DNA from: an uncultured Lachnospiraceae bacterium
GTDB lineage: Bacteria; Bacillota; Clostridia; Lachnospirales; Lachnospiraceae
Assembly (NCBI GenBank): GCA_948794795.1
Contig: CAQGLR010000030.1
Coordinates: forward strand, 1-46,442
Reading direction: 5' to 3'
DNA: 46,442 nucleotides
Shown: one piece after another, positions 8,110-16,232 of the stretch
Position numbering within the stretch: the stretch's first letter is position 1
Layout: each line of letters starts with the position of its first letter
Made by a program: the position numbers and the translations under genes
The notes under the pieces: generated by a model
What the model was told of the DNA's origin: nothing
What the model saw: only the letters and a program-made list of their open reading frames with translations
Databases searched by the model: none

Positions 8110-9204
8110 ATGAAAAACTTATGGAATTATATATCAGGGAAAACCAAGATTGCCCTTACAATGAAGCAGGTGGTTTCATATCTTACAGTGATTATGGCAT
8201 GTATACACACAGTATTATTTATACTGTTTTTTTATTTTAGTGTAGATATTATGGCAGTAGTAAACATTGTTAGCATAACTGTATATGTAAGTTGTTTTAT
8301 ATGGCTCCGTTTTGAAAAAAGCCCTTATGTTGTATTTAACTTGTGTTATGGAGAGGTAATAATACATGCAATGCTTGCTACATTTGCAGTAGGGAGTTCT
8401 TGTGGTTTTTTATTATATATGGTATGCATGATACCAATAGCCTATTATGCAGCGTATTCATTTAAAGATTCAAAACATCTGATAAATCCTGTTATTTATG
8501 TATTAACTACTATGGCTGCTTTTATAATTTCAAAGTGTGCAGAATGGTCATTTGAACCTATGTATAATATTGGTAACAGCTTTATAAGGGATATTATTTA
8601 TATTATAAATTATCTCCTGGTGGTTATTACAATAGTTGCTTTTATGAGTACATTTCTTATACAGATAAGGACACTGGAGGAACTGATGCTCAGAAAAAAC
8701 AAGAAACTTGAAATACTGTCCACCCAGGATGCACTTACAGGTCTTTCTAACAGAAGAAGTATTAATGAAAGTTATAAAAAGATACTGGTGGAAAATAACA
8801 GCTTTTCTGTAATACTTGGTGATATTGATGATTTTAAACATATAAATGATACTTATGGGCACTCATATGGTGACAGTGTACTTAAAGCTGTGGCAAATGT
8901 ATTTAAGGCATCTGTAGGTGATGATGATACTGTATGCAGATGGGGCGGTGAGGAAATACTTGTACTGCTTCCATGTTGTAATAAGGAAACAGCTGCCAGT
9001 GTAGCGGAAAGAATCGCTGATGGCATAAGAAAGATATCAATTATTTATTATGATGGTCAAAGCATTAATGTTACTATGACATTTGGAGTTGCATCTTCAA
9101 ATGAAGAGAGGGATATTAAGAATATTACAAAAAAAGCTGACGACAGGCTGTACTATGGTAAAAAACATGGTAAAAACCGTGTTATAAAAGATGATATGCT
9201 TTAA
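8110..9204 (+). CDS. membrane-bound diguanylate cyclase (GGDEF)
   Basis: A 364-residue protein. The first 190 residues hold about five or six membrane segments, a possible sensing module with no recognised name; a short coiled linker leads into a C-terminal GGDEF domain. The active-site loop reads RWGGEEI (GG at 279-280), a functional GGEEF variant, so it should make cyclic di-GMP from two GTP. The usual inhibitory I-site arginine (RxxD, upstream of the loop) is replaced: the stretch reads VGDDDTVCRW, so product inhibition by that site is unlikely. ATG at 8110 is chosen because GGGGAG lies 5 nt upstream; a GTG at 8104 overlaps the ribosome site. Confidence 0.92.
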   Translation: MKNLWNYISGKTKIALTMKQVVSYLTVIMACIHTVLFILFFYFSVDIMAVVNIVSITVYVSCFIWLRFEKSPYVVFNLCYGEVIIHAMLATFAVGSSCGFLLYMVCMIPIAYYAAYSFKDSKHLINPVIYVLTTMAAFIISKCAEWSFEPMYNIGNSFIRDIIYIINYLLVVITIVAFMSTFLIQIRTLEELMLRKNKKLEILSTQDALTGLSNRRSINESYKKILVENNSFSVILGDIDDFKHINDTYGHSYGDSVLKAVANVFKASVGDDDTVCRWGGEEILVLLPCCNKETAASVAERIADGIRKISIIYYDGQSINVTMTFGVASSNEERDIKNITKKADDRLYYGKKHGKNRVIKDDML

Positions 9205-9264
9205 TATTGCTGTATCCAAGGATTTATATACTTACATAATTAAGGTTTACCGCTTATTTTGTCC

Positions 9265-9293
9265 TTGACAAAAAGGATTGTTTTGGGTATGCT
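9265..9293 (+). promoter_or_regulatory. promoter of the LytTR response-regulator gene
   Basis: A perfect TTGACA (9265-9270), a 17-bp spacer and TATGCT (9288-9293, four of six). It leaves a 5' leader of about 47 nt. Confidence 0.65.
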
Positions 9294-9346
9294 AAAACTG
9301 GATTTACATACAGGCGTAATTAAAGGCGGGAAAGGAACGGGTACCA

Positions 9347-10072
9347 ATGATTAAAGCTGCGATATGTGAAGACAGTGAACTTGACAGGGATATGCTCAAG
9401 GAGATTATAGGTCTTCTTCTGGCTGACAGAGGCCTGGCATATGATATAGTTTCATATGTCAGTGGGCGTGAACTTGTTTCAGGGTATAAGAACCATCCAC
9501 TAGATATTATATTTCTTGATATTCTTATGGATGATATAAATGGCATTGAAACTGGCAGGCTGATAAGGGAGATGGATGACAAGGTAGAGATAGTTTATTG
9601 TACATCAAGCAAGGATTTTGCTATTGCTGCATATGATGTACATGCCATGGGATATCTTCTTAAACCATATGAAACATTACGTATTGGCGCTGTAATTGAT
9701 TATTATGTACAGAAACATCCACAGAAGAACCATAATTATATTGAGGTGAAATCCAGGCACAAGTCGCTTATTATTCCTTATAAAGATATAATACATATGG
9801 AGTCAGACAATAAAGTTGTATATATCTATACTACAACCCAGGGGATTGTCAAGGTGTATAATAAACTTGATGCATTTGAAAGTGAGCTTGCAGACAGCAG
9901 GTTTTTGAGGTGCCACCAGAGTTACCTTGTAAATATGCAGTATGTAGTGAGTGTTGTAGATTCAGATTTTATAATGATTGATGACCAGATGATACCTATA
10001 AGGAAAAGCGGAAGGAAGCTCATTGTCAAAAAATATGAGGACTATTTAAAGGAATCATTAAAAAATCATTAG
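9347..10072 (+). CDS. LytTR-family response regulator
   Basis: A 241-residue two-domain regulator. The receiver domain (about 1-120) has the acidic pair Glu8/Asp9, the phosphoacceptor Asp58 in IIFLDIL and Lys106 in LLKPYE. The LytTR DNA-binding domain (about 132-235) includes FLRCHQSYLVNMQYV and the basic IPIRKSGRK. Such proteins (AgrA, LytR, VirR types) bind pairs of short direct repeats upstream of target promoters. No histidine kinase gene is adjacent, so it is an orphan in this window. A strong promoter lies upstream and a terminator just downstream, making it a single-gene unit. The target is unknown. Confidence 0.92.
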   Translation: MIKAAICEDSELDRDMLKEIIGLLLADRGLAYDIVSYVSGRELVSGYKNHPLDIIFLDILMDDINGIETGRLIREMDDKVEIVYCTSSKDFAIAAYDVHAMGYLLKPYETLRIGAVIDYYVQKHPQKNHNYIEVKSRHKSLIIPYKDIIHMESDNKVVYIYTTTQGIVKVYNKLDAFESELADSRFLRCHQSYLVNMQYVVSVVDSDFIMIDDQMIPIRKSGRKLIVKKYEDYLKESLKNH

Positions 10073-10102
10073 AAACCATAAGATTGTAAAGTTTTTTGGC
10101 TG

Positions 10103-10140
10103 GATATTGTCATTCATGTGGCAATATCTTTTCTTTTTTA
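10103..10140 (+). terminator. terminator of the LytTR regulator gene
   Basis: GATATTGTC (10103-10111) pairs with GGCAATATC (10120-10128, one G-T pair) and is followed directly by a 12-nt T-rich tail. Confidence 0.85.
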
Positions 10141-10169
10141 TTTATTTTATTAATTTATTGTTAAAGTCA

Positions 10170-10198
10170 TTGAAAAGTCATATTGTATTTGTTATCAT
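10170..10198 (+). promoter_or_regulatory. promoter of the BlaI-type regulator gene
   Basis: TTGAAA (10170-10175), a 17-bp spacer, then TATCAT (10193-10198). It precedes a long leader (about 130 nt) that contains the inverted repeat at 10218-10243. Confidence 0.6.
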
Positions 10199-10217
10199 GT
10201 TTAATAAAAAAACAGTT

Positions 10218-10243
10218 TATTGTCTGGATTAAACCAGGCAATA
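10218..10243. promoter_or_regulatory. inverted repeat, candidate BlaI-type operator
   Basis: TATTGTCTGG (10218-10227) and CCAGGCAATA (10234-10243) form a 10-bp dyad with one mismatch and a 6-bp centre. It lies about 20 bp behind the -10 box, where a bound repressor would block transcription. BlaI/MecI proteins bind dyads with TACA/TGTA cores, which this one does not match, so it could instead be a leader RNA hairpin. Confidence 0.4.
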
Positions 10244-10333
10244 CAGGCAGGCAGAATCTTATTTTTATCTAATTAGTGATTTCCAGACATACTTCTTGAT
10301 AAAAATTTGCAGACAGAAAGGAATGGTGGTTGT

Positions 10334-10711
10334 ATGAAGGTTAATGGTCTTACAGAAAGTGAAAAGATAACGATGAAATGTGTATGGGACTTAGGTGAGG
10401 GAGCACGGCTCGCACACATAATGGAGGTTGCTAACAGCAGATACAAGAAGAACTGGAAGCCACAGACTGTTTCTACATTTTTAGGCAAACTTGTAAGAAA
10501 AGGGTTTCTTGAACAGTACAGGGATGGAAGGTACTTTTATTATCATATCCTTGTTTCCAGGCATGATTACAGATGCCGCATGTTACGTGATGATTTAGAT
10601 TTCTGGGATGATGGGGATGTAGATGAATTTGTAAGTGAATTAATGGATAAAAAGACATTTTCCATTGCACAGAGGACAGAAATATTAAAAATGGTATCAA
10701 AGAAATATTAA
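10334..10711 (+). CDS. BlaI/MecI/CopY-family transcriptional regulator
   Basis: A 125-residue winged-helix repressor. LTESEKITMKCVWDLGEG is the family's N-terminal helix, and KPQTVSTFLGKLVRKGFL is the recognition helix region, followed by the wing DGRYFYYH and a C-terminal dimer helix. ATG at 10334 gives the usual BlaI start; a TTG at 10307 would extend it but has no better ribosome site. BlaI repressors are usually paired with a BlaR1 sensor-protease that destroys them on beta-lactam binding; none is present here. The next gene is a TPR lipoprotein 51 bp on, probably co-transcribed, so regulation of that gene (or of itself) is the simplest inference. Confidence 0.88.
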   Translation: MKVNGLTESEKITMKCVWDLGEGARLAHIMEVANSRYKKNWKPQTVSTFLGKLVRKGFLEQYRDGRYFYYHILVSRHDYRCRMLRDDLDFWDDGDVDEFVSELMDKKTFSIAQRTEILKMVSKKY

Positions 10712-10762
10712 TAAAATATATTGCAAATATTGGTATTGTAACTGAAAGGAGTCTGGCAGGCT

Positions 10763-11977
10763 ATGTACAGGGCTGTAAAAAGATTTTCTGTTATTATGGC
10801 ATGTAGTGTATTTATTATGGCAACTGGCTGTGGAAAGGCTGGACAGGAATATGATAAAGCTGTAGAACTTATGGAATCTGGCAAATATGAGGATTCACTT
10901 GAACACCTGGAAACTGCAATTAAGGAAAATAGTGAAAAGGCGGAATATTATATTACATATGGAATGGTGCTTAATAATCTTGGACGTTATGAGGAAGCAG
11001 CAAAAGAGTTTGAAAAAGCATACCAGGATACTGAAAATAAAATATCTAAACAGAATAATAAGCAGCTTTATCTTGGGCAGGCAATAGCTTATATGGGGCA
11101 GGGGGAATATAATAAGGCTATAGAAGCATGTGACAAAGCTGTTAAAATAGACCAGTATAGTTATCTTGATGTAAAGTTTAAAATGATGAAAGCATCAATT
11201 AAAGAGATTACAGGTGATACAAAAGGGGCATTGGAAGTCTATAATGATATACTGGAGGATGAAGATGGAAAAGTTCCAGATGTATATACAGCAAGGGGCA
11301 GCCTGTACTTAGAGCTTGGAGAAGAACAAAAGGCTCTTGATGATTTTTCAGCTGCTGCAGGGTCTGGTGAAAAGTGTTATGACGCATATTTTGCAATGTA
11401 TAATATTTATATGGGAATGGGGGATAATGCTAATGCAGAGAAAGCAATAAAAAATGTGACAGATATTAAAGCAGAAACTGTGGAAGAAATGCTGCAGCTT
11501 GGTAAGGCATATTATTATAAGGGTGACTATACTGCTGCATCATCGAATCTGGATAAATCCCTGGACAAAGGGTGTAAAGAAGCTTTGTATTACCTTGGGA
11601 TGGTACTTATGGCAGAGAATGATTATACTGCTGCTGCTGGCAAATTCCAGGAATATATTAATTCAGGAAGCAAGAGTAATGTAACACAGGCTTATAACCA
11701 GGCAGCAGGCTGTTATATTGAACTTGAAGATTTTACCAGTGCAGAAAGTTATATTGATAAAGGTCTTGGTTCTGGAATATCTGGGGCATATAGGATTCTT
11801 GGAAAGAACCAGGTGGTGCTTTATGAAAGAATGAAGAAGTATAAAAAGGCAAGAAATGCAGCAGAAGAGTATTTGCAGAAGTTTCCAGGGGATGCAGACA
11901 TGCAAAAGGAACTTTTATTTATTAATACGAGGATTAAAACTGTGGATTTAGGAAAGAAGGCAGCAAAACAGCAGTAA
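10763..11977 (+). CDS. tetratricopeptide-repeat lipoprotein
   Basis: A 404-residue protein with a lipoprotein signal peptide. The charged start is followed by a hydrophobic run and the lipobox ATGC, with the modified Cys around residue 23. The rest is a chain of TPR helix pairs, for example LGRYEEAAKEFEKAY, QGEYNKAIEACDKAV, LGEEQKALDDF and KGDYTAASSNLDKSL, covering nearly the whole mature protein. It should sit on the outer face of the membrane as a protein-protein scaffold. Location behind a BlaI-type repressor and before hflX does not define a job. AAAGGAG lies upstream of the ATG. The partner is unknown. Confidence 0.85.
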   Translation: MYRAVKRFSVIMACSVFIMATGCGKAGQEYDKAVELMESGKYEDSLEHLETAIKENSEKAEYYITYGMVLNNLGRYEEAAKEFEKAYQDTENKISKQNNKQLYLGQAIAYMGQGEYNKAIEACDKAVKIDQYSYLDVKFKMMKASIKEITGDTKGALEVYNDILEDEDGKVPDVYTARGSLYLELGEEQKALDDFSAAAGSGEKCYDAYFAMYNIYMGMGDNANAEKAIKNVTDIKAETVEEMLQLGKAYYYKGDYTAASSNLDKSLDKGCKEALYYLGMVLMAENDYTAAAGKFQEYINSGSKSNVTQAYNQAAGCYIELEDFTSAESYIDKGLGSGISGAYRILGKNQVVLYERMKKYKKARNAAEEYLQKFPGDADMQKELLFINTRIKTVDLGKKAAKQQ

Positions 11978-12009
11978 ACTGTAAAGGTATAGATATAGGA
12001 GGCAGTAAA

Positions 12010-13263
12010 TTGGAAACAAAGACATTTGAAACTGCAGAAAAAAAGGAACGGGTTATACTTGTTGCGGTTGCAACATCAGATAATGATGATACTGTGCAGT
12101 CTCTTGATGAACTGGAAGAACTTGTACAGACTGCTGGTGCAGAAACTGTTGCAAAAGTTATACAGAACAGGGAGAGGATACATCCAGGGACTTATATTGG
12201 AAAAGGAAAAATTGAAGAAATCCAGGGACTTATATACAGCCTGGAAGTGGACACGGTTATTTGTGATGATGAACTGTCACCAGCGCAGAACTATAACCTG
12301 GAAGAAGCGCTAGATGTCAAGGTTATTGACAGGACGGTACTTATACTCGATATATTTGCAAAAAGGGCATCTACAAGTGAAGGTAAGTTACAAGTGGAAC
12401 TTGCACAGCTGAGGTACAGGGCATCCCATCTTATAGGAGGACGGAGCGGGCTTTCACGTCTTGGAGCCGGAATAGGTACAAGGGGGCCTGGTGAACAGAA
12501 ACTTGAAGCGGACAGGCGTATTATAAAGGAAAGAATTACACAGGTACGCAGGGAACTTGAGAATGTAAAGCAGACAAGGGAGCTTACACGTAAGAAACGG
12601 CAGGAAAATTTTGTACCTGTAGTTGCTATTACAGGATATACTAATGCAGGCAAGTCCACTCTTTTAAATAAGCTGACAGGGGCAGGAGTATTATCAGAAG
12701 ATAAGCTTTTTGCAACACTTGACCCTGTTACACGGAGGCTTTCACTTGAAAATGGAGGTGAAATGCTTTTTACAGATACAGTAGGCTTTATAAGGAAGCT
12801 TCCCCACCATCTTATACAGGCATTCCGCAGCACGCTTGAAGAGGCTAAGTATGCAGATATAATACTTCATGTTGCAGATTGTTCTAATCCTGATATAGAC
12901 AGCCAGATGTATACTGTGTATGATACCCTCGGAAAACTTGGTATTGGTGATAAAAAGATTGTTACAGCATTTAATAAAATAGATTTATTTGATGGTGATG
13001 TTAATTTTAAAGACCTGAGGGCAGACAAAACTGTAAAGATTTCTGCTAAAAACGGGACAGGGATTGAAAAGCTGCTGGATGTACTTGCAGAAACAGCCAA
13101 GGAGGGAAAAGTACTTTTAGAGAGGGTTTTTCCTTATAATGAAGCATCAAAAATTAATGAAATACACAAGGCAGGGCAGGTTATAGAAGAGGATTACAGG
13201 AATAATGGCATATATATAAAAGCGGATGTACCAAGAGAGTATATGTATATATTTGAAAACTAA
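12010..13263 (+). CDS. hflX: GTPase HflX
   Basis: A 417-residue ribosome-binding GTPase that splits stalled 70S ribosomes under stress in studied species. The N-terminal HflX domain ends in the glycine-rich SRLGAGIGTRGPGE loop, a coiled linker follows, then the G domain with Walker A GYTNAGKST (about 209-217), DTVGF (G3) and NKID (G4). The start is TTG at 12010, chosen because AGGAGG lies 7 nt upstream and there is no in-frame ATG that keeps the domain whole. It follows the TPR lipoprotein gene with a 32-bp gap and may be read through from it. Confidence 0.95.
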   Translation: METKTFETAEKKERVILVAVATSDNDDTVQSLDELEELVQTAGAETVAKVIQNRERIHPGTYIGKGKIEEIQGLIYSLEVDTVICDDELSPAQNYNLEEALDVKVIDRTVLILDIFAKRASTSEGKLQVELAQLRYRASHLIGGRSGLSRLGAGIGTRGPGEQKLEADRRIIKERITQVRRELENVKQTRELTRKKRQENFVPVVAITGYTNAGKSTLLNKLTGAGVLSEDKLFATLDPVTRRLSLENGGEMLFTDTVGFIRKLPHHLIQAFRSTLEEAKYADIILHVADCSNPDIDSQMYTVYDTLGKLGIGDKKIVTAFNKIDLFDGDVNFKDLRADKTVKISAKNGTGIEKLLDVLAETAKEGKVLLERVFPYNEASKINEIHKAGQVIEEDYRNNGIYIKADVPREYMYIFEN

Positions 13264-13377
13264 TTTAACATGGTTAAAAAAGCCATATATATGTTATATA
13301 GTAGAAATATAAATAGTAGTTATATGTCTTTTTCTTATTTTCTCTCTATATATTTTGCACAAAATTTACAATATCTA

Positions 13378-13406
13378 TTGAAAAAAAATGGAATTAATGA
13401 TAGAAT
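13378..13406 (+). promoter_or_regulatory. sigma-A-like promoter of the flagellin gene
   Basis: TTGAAA (13378-13383), 17-bp spacer, TAGAAT (13401-13406). I looked for the flagellar sigma-28 pattern (TAAA and GCCGATAA) in the 210-bp upstream region and did not find it. Confidence 0.6.
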
Positions 13407-13475
13407 ATAAAGAGTAGTAACGTAGCAGGTAAACACGGAAGTATACCAGAACCAAAATTAGGAGGGAGACACAGA

Positions 13476-14288
13476 ATGATTATAAAACACAACATGACTG
13501 CACTGAATGGAAGCAGGCAGTACTTTAAAAATGTAAATGACAGCCAGAAGATGTCTGAGAAGCTTTCTTCTGGTTACAGGATAAACAGAAGTGCGGATGA
13601 CGTTGCAGGTCTGCCTATTAGCGAGGAAATGAGAGGCCAGATAAGAGGTATGAACAGAAGTTCCAGTAACTGTTCAGATGCTATGTCGCTTATACAGACA
13701 GCAGATGGTGCGCTGGAAGAAATGCATAGTATCCTTGACCGTTTAAAAGAGTTATCTGTACAATCTGCCAATGATACTAATACTGACAGTGACCGTGAAG
13801 CAATCCAGTATGAAGTTACCGGTCTTTTAAAAGAAATTGATAAAATTGGTTCTGCTACAGAATTTAACAATAAGAAGTTGTTCCATAATGGTGCTAAGGA
13901 ATTATGGGTACAGTCAGGAGCAAATTCTACAGGTGGAAGCAGGATTGATATTGACGAGATAAATACAAAGACACTAAATCTTGACCAGATATCACTGGCA
14001 ACTGGTGATGGTGCACAGGATGCTAACTTCAAGGTAGACAAGGCTATTGACAAAGTTTCACAGTTACGTGCTTATATGGGTGCGGAATATAACCGTCTTG
14101 AACATTCAAAGAGTGTAGATGATTATTCCTCAGAGAACCTCCAGGCATCTGAATCACGTATACGTGATTTAAATATGGGAGATGGCATGGTTAGTTATTC
14201 AAGGTCTACCATATTAATGCAGGCTGGTGAAGCAATGATTGCACAGGCTAACCAGGCAGTACAGGGAGTTTTATCACTATTACAATAG
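13476..14288 (+). CDS. flagellin
   Basis: A 270-residue flagellin made of conserved N- and C-terminal helices (D0/D1) with almost no variable centre. The N-terminus has KHNMTALNGSRQ, SSGYRINRSADDVAGLPISE and SLIQTADGALEE; the C-terminus ends in MIAQANQAVQGVLSLLQ. It is exported and polymerises into the filament. The D1 stretch DRLKELSVQSAND matches the TLR5-recognised site of other flagellins, with the key arginine kept. Some positions differ from the consensus (LRINRAADDAAGLAIS becomes YRINRSADDVAGLPIS), so it may be a minor or specialised filament protein. GGAGGGAG precedes the ATG. Terminator follows; single-gene unit. Confidence 0.95.
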   Translation: MIIKHNMTALNGSRQYFKNVNDSQKMSEKLSSGYRINRSADDVAGLPISEEMRGQIRGMNRSSSNCSDAMSLIQTADGALEEMHSILDRLKELSVQSANDTNTDSDREAIQYEVTGLLKEIDKIGSATEFNNKKLFHNGAKELWVQSGANSTGGSRIDIDEINTKTLNLDQISLATGDGAQDANFKVDKAIDKVSQLRAYMGAEYNRLEHSKSVDDYSSENLQASESRIRDLNMGDGMVSYSRSTILMQAGEAMIAQANQAVQGVLSLLQ

Positions 14289-14310
14289 AATTTATAATAA
14301 ATATATTATA

Positions 14311-14352
14311 AAAGAGCTTGTTTTATCTGGCAGGCTCTTTTAGTTTACTAAT
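14311..14352 (+). terminator. terminator of the flagellin gene
   Basis: AAAGAGCTTG (14311-14320) pairs with CAGGCTCTTT (14331-14340), one G-T pair, followed by TAGTTT. Confidence 0.8.
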
Positions 14353-14359
14353 AAAAATA

Positions 14360-14415
14360 ATTATAAAACCATATACCCCACACCGGTTCTTATGTAGAGT
14401 ATATGGTTTTTATTA
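14360..14415. terminator. terminator of the chemoreceptor operon (bidirectional)
   Basis: A 12-bp perfect stem, AAAACCATATAC (14365-14376) with GTATATGGTTTT (14399-14410). On the minus strand it is followed by a T-rich tail, so it ends the chemoreceptor transcript. It can also back up flagellin termination. Confidence 0.85.
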
Positions 14416-14446
14416 GTGGTATTCCATACTAGGATGTATCTGGAAA

Positions 14447-16198
14447 TTACAGGTTAACAAAAACTTCTGTTTCTTTCTTAAGAGTGCTTGCAATTTCACG
14501 GTTATCTTCAATTTCCCTGGAAATATTTTCAATATCAGCTGCCAGTTCCTGTACACTGTCTGCTGTACTTGCAACACCATTTGTTCCTTCATCAATAGCT
14601 GTGCTAATAGAATCAATAGAATTAGCAATTTCTGATACGGAATTTTTCAGTGCATCAGTCCTTAGTGTAAATTGTTCCATAACTTGTTCAATATAGGTGG
14701 CATTTTGCTTATATTCCCCGCCTGCAGTTACAAAATCTTCAAAATCATATAATATTGAACTGTTAAGATATTCAATAAGGTCATTGGCATGTGATGCAAG
14801 GTTGTGTACTGCCTCAACAATAACACTGTTTATTGTCTGTATATGGCTGGCAGTTTCACTGCTTTCATCTGCAAGATGTCCGATTTCACTTGCAACTACT
14901 GCAAAGCCTTTGCCTGCACTGCCTGCCCTTGCAGCTTCTATTGAAGCATTAAGAGCAAGAAGTGTAGTTTGTTCAGATATATTTAAAATATTGCTGGTAA
15001 GGTTATTTATCTGGTCAATGCTGTTACTGTCTTCAATAGCCTTGTTAAGAACAGATAATATCTGGGAAACCTTTTCTTTTGTAATTTCCATATTTGTCCT
15101 TGCTGTATTTTCGATTTTCTCCGCATGGGCTTTCATCTGTTTTGAATATGAATTAATTTCAACAGTTTTTTCTGCTATAGTATTAACTTCTTTATTAACA
15201 GAAGCAACATTATTATTTATGGTATTTGAATTATTGCCTACTTCTGACATTGTAGCAGAAAGTTCTTCTGTAAATGCAGATAAATCAGTTACACTTCCAT
15301 TTGCAGTAATTATACGTTCAGAGATTTCTCCTGTTACATTGTTCATTTTAACTGAACTTTCTGACACCATGCTGAATATACTCTGAAGCTTTTCTATAAA
15401 TGAATTAATACCATTGCCAAGTGCTGCAATTTCATCATTTGAATATATAGTAATGCGCTTAGTCAGGTCACCATGTCTTTCATCAATATCTTTAATTATT
15501 GCAGTAAGTTCACGTTCACCATTTGTAATAGGTGTAATAATTTTTCTTAATACTACAAGTACAGCTATTATAATAGAAATAATACATATTGAAATAGTGA
15601 CAATATTTATTACTGATGATACTTTGTATACACGCTGGAGTTCAATTTTTGCTTCATTTGATGCTGTCCTTGAATCATTTACCATTTTTTCAATCTTGGC
15701 ATATAAATTGTCAGAATAATTTTTTAAATCAACATTTGCAACATTAAAAGCCTTTTCTTTCTTATTATCGGCACTGAGTGCCATCATATGGGCAATATTT
15801 TTCTTAAATCCTTCATAATTGCCAAGAAGTACTGTAAATTCCTGTTTATCAGAATTGCCAAGGTATTTTCTGTAGCTTTCAAATGTTTCATCAAGTTTTT
15901 TTTCATCTGCATTAATTAAGCTGACAAGTTCAATCATAGTTGCTGAATCCGTTGCAACTATATGTGATAAAGCCATATTATGTATATTTTTTGCCTGGCC
16001 CTGAAGGTCTGCAAGCACTGTTATTCCTGTAAGATATTTATCAGAAATAGTAGTGGCTTTAGCATTAACATTTTTCAGGTTTACAATTGAAATTGTATTA
16101 GTAAAAATTGCTAATACTGCAAGTATAAGCAATGGTGTAAACAGCCAGGTTTTAATACTTGATTTTTTTTTGCTGTTTTTTTTAACTTTTTTAGACAT
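14447..16198 (-). CDS. methyl-accepting chemotaxis protein
   Basis: A 583-residue chemoreceptor with a lysine-rich cytoplasmic start and a first membrane span (about 16-37). An outer four-helix-bundle-type sensor domain of about 150 residues follows, then a second span near 192-215, a HAMP domain and a long signalling coiled coil. The hairpin tip reads EQTTLLALNASIEAARAGSAGKGFAVVASEI, shown here in short: its core LLALNASIEAARAG is the hallmark of the family and the CheA/CheW contact. CGGAGGG lies 7 nt before the ATG. It is 34 bp behind a solute-binding lipoprotein gene in the same direction, so the two probably form an operon, and it converges with flagellin. The ligand is unknown. Confidence 0.95.
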   Translation of the reverse strand: MSKKVKKNSKKKSSIKTWLFTPLLILAVLAIFTNTISIVNLKNVNAKATTISDKYLTGITVLADLQGQAKNIHNMALSHIVATDSATMIELVSLINADEKKLDETFESYRKYLGNSDKQEFTVLLGNYEGFKKNIAHMMALSADNKKEKAFNVANVDLKNYSDNLYAKIEKMVNDSRTASNEAKIELQRVYKVSSVINIVTISICIISIIIAVLVVLRKIITPITNGERELTAIIKDIDERHGDLTKRITIYSNDEIAALGNGINSFIEKLQSIFSMVSESSVKMNNVTGEISERIITANGSVTDLSAFTEELSATMSEVGNNSNTINNNVASVNKEVNTIAEKTVEINSYSKQMKAHAEKIENTARTNMEITKEKVSQILSVLNKAIEDSNSIDQINNLTSNILNISEQTTLLALNASIEAARAGSAGKGFAVVASEIGHLADESSETASHIQTINSVIVEAVHNLASHANDLIEYLNSSILYDFEDFVTAGGEYKQNATYIEQVMEQFTLRTDALKNSVSEIANSIDSISTAIDEGTNGVASTADSVQELAADIENISREIEDNREIASTLKKETEVFVNL

Positions 16199-16232
16199 CT
16201 TAATCCCTCCGTTCTATTTTCTTTGCCAGAAA

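Noticed and set aside
14697..15386. A 229-residue open frame on the plus strand
   Set aside because: It lies wholly inside the chemoreceptor gene on the opposite strand, whose domains are fully recognisable. The antisense frame is a by-product of codon use.
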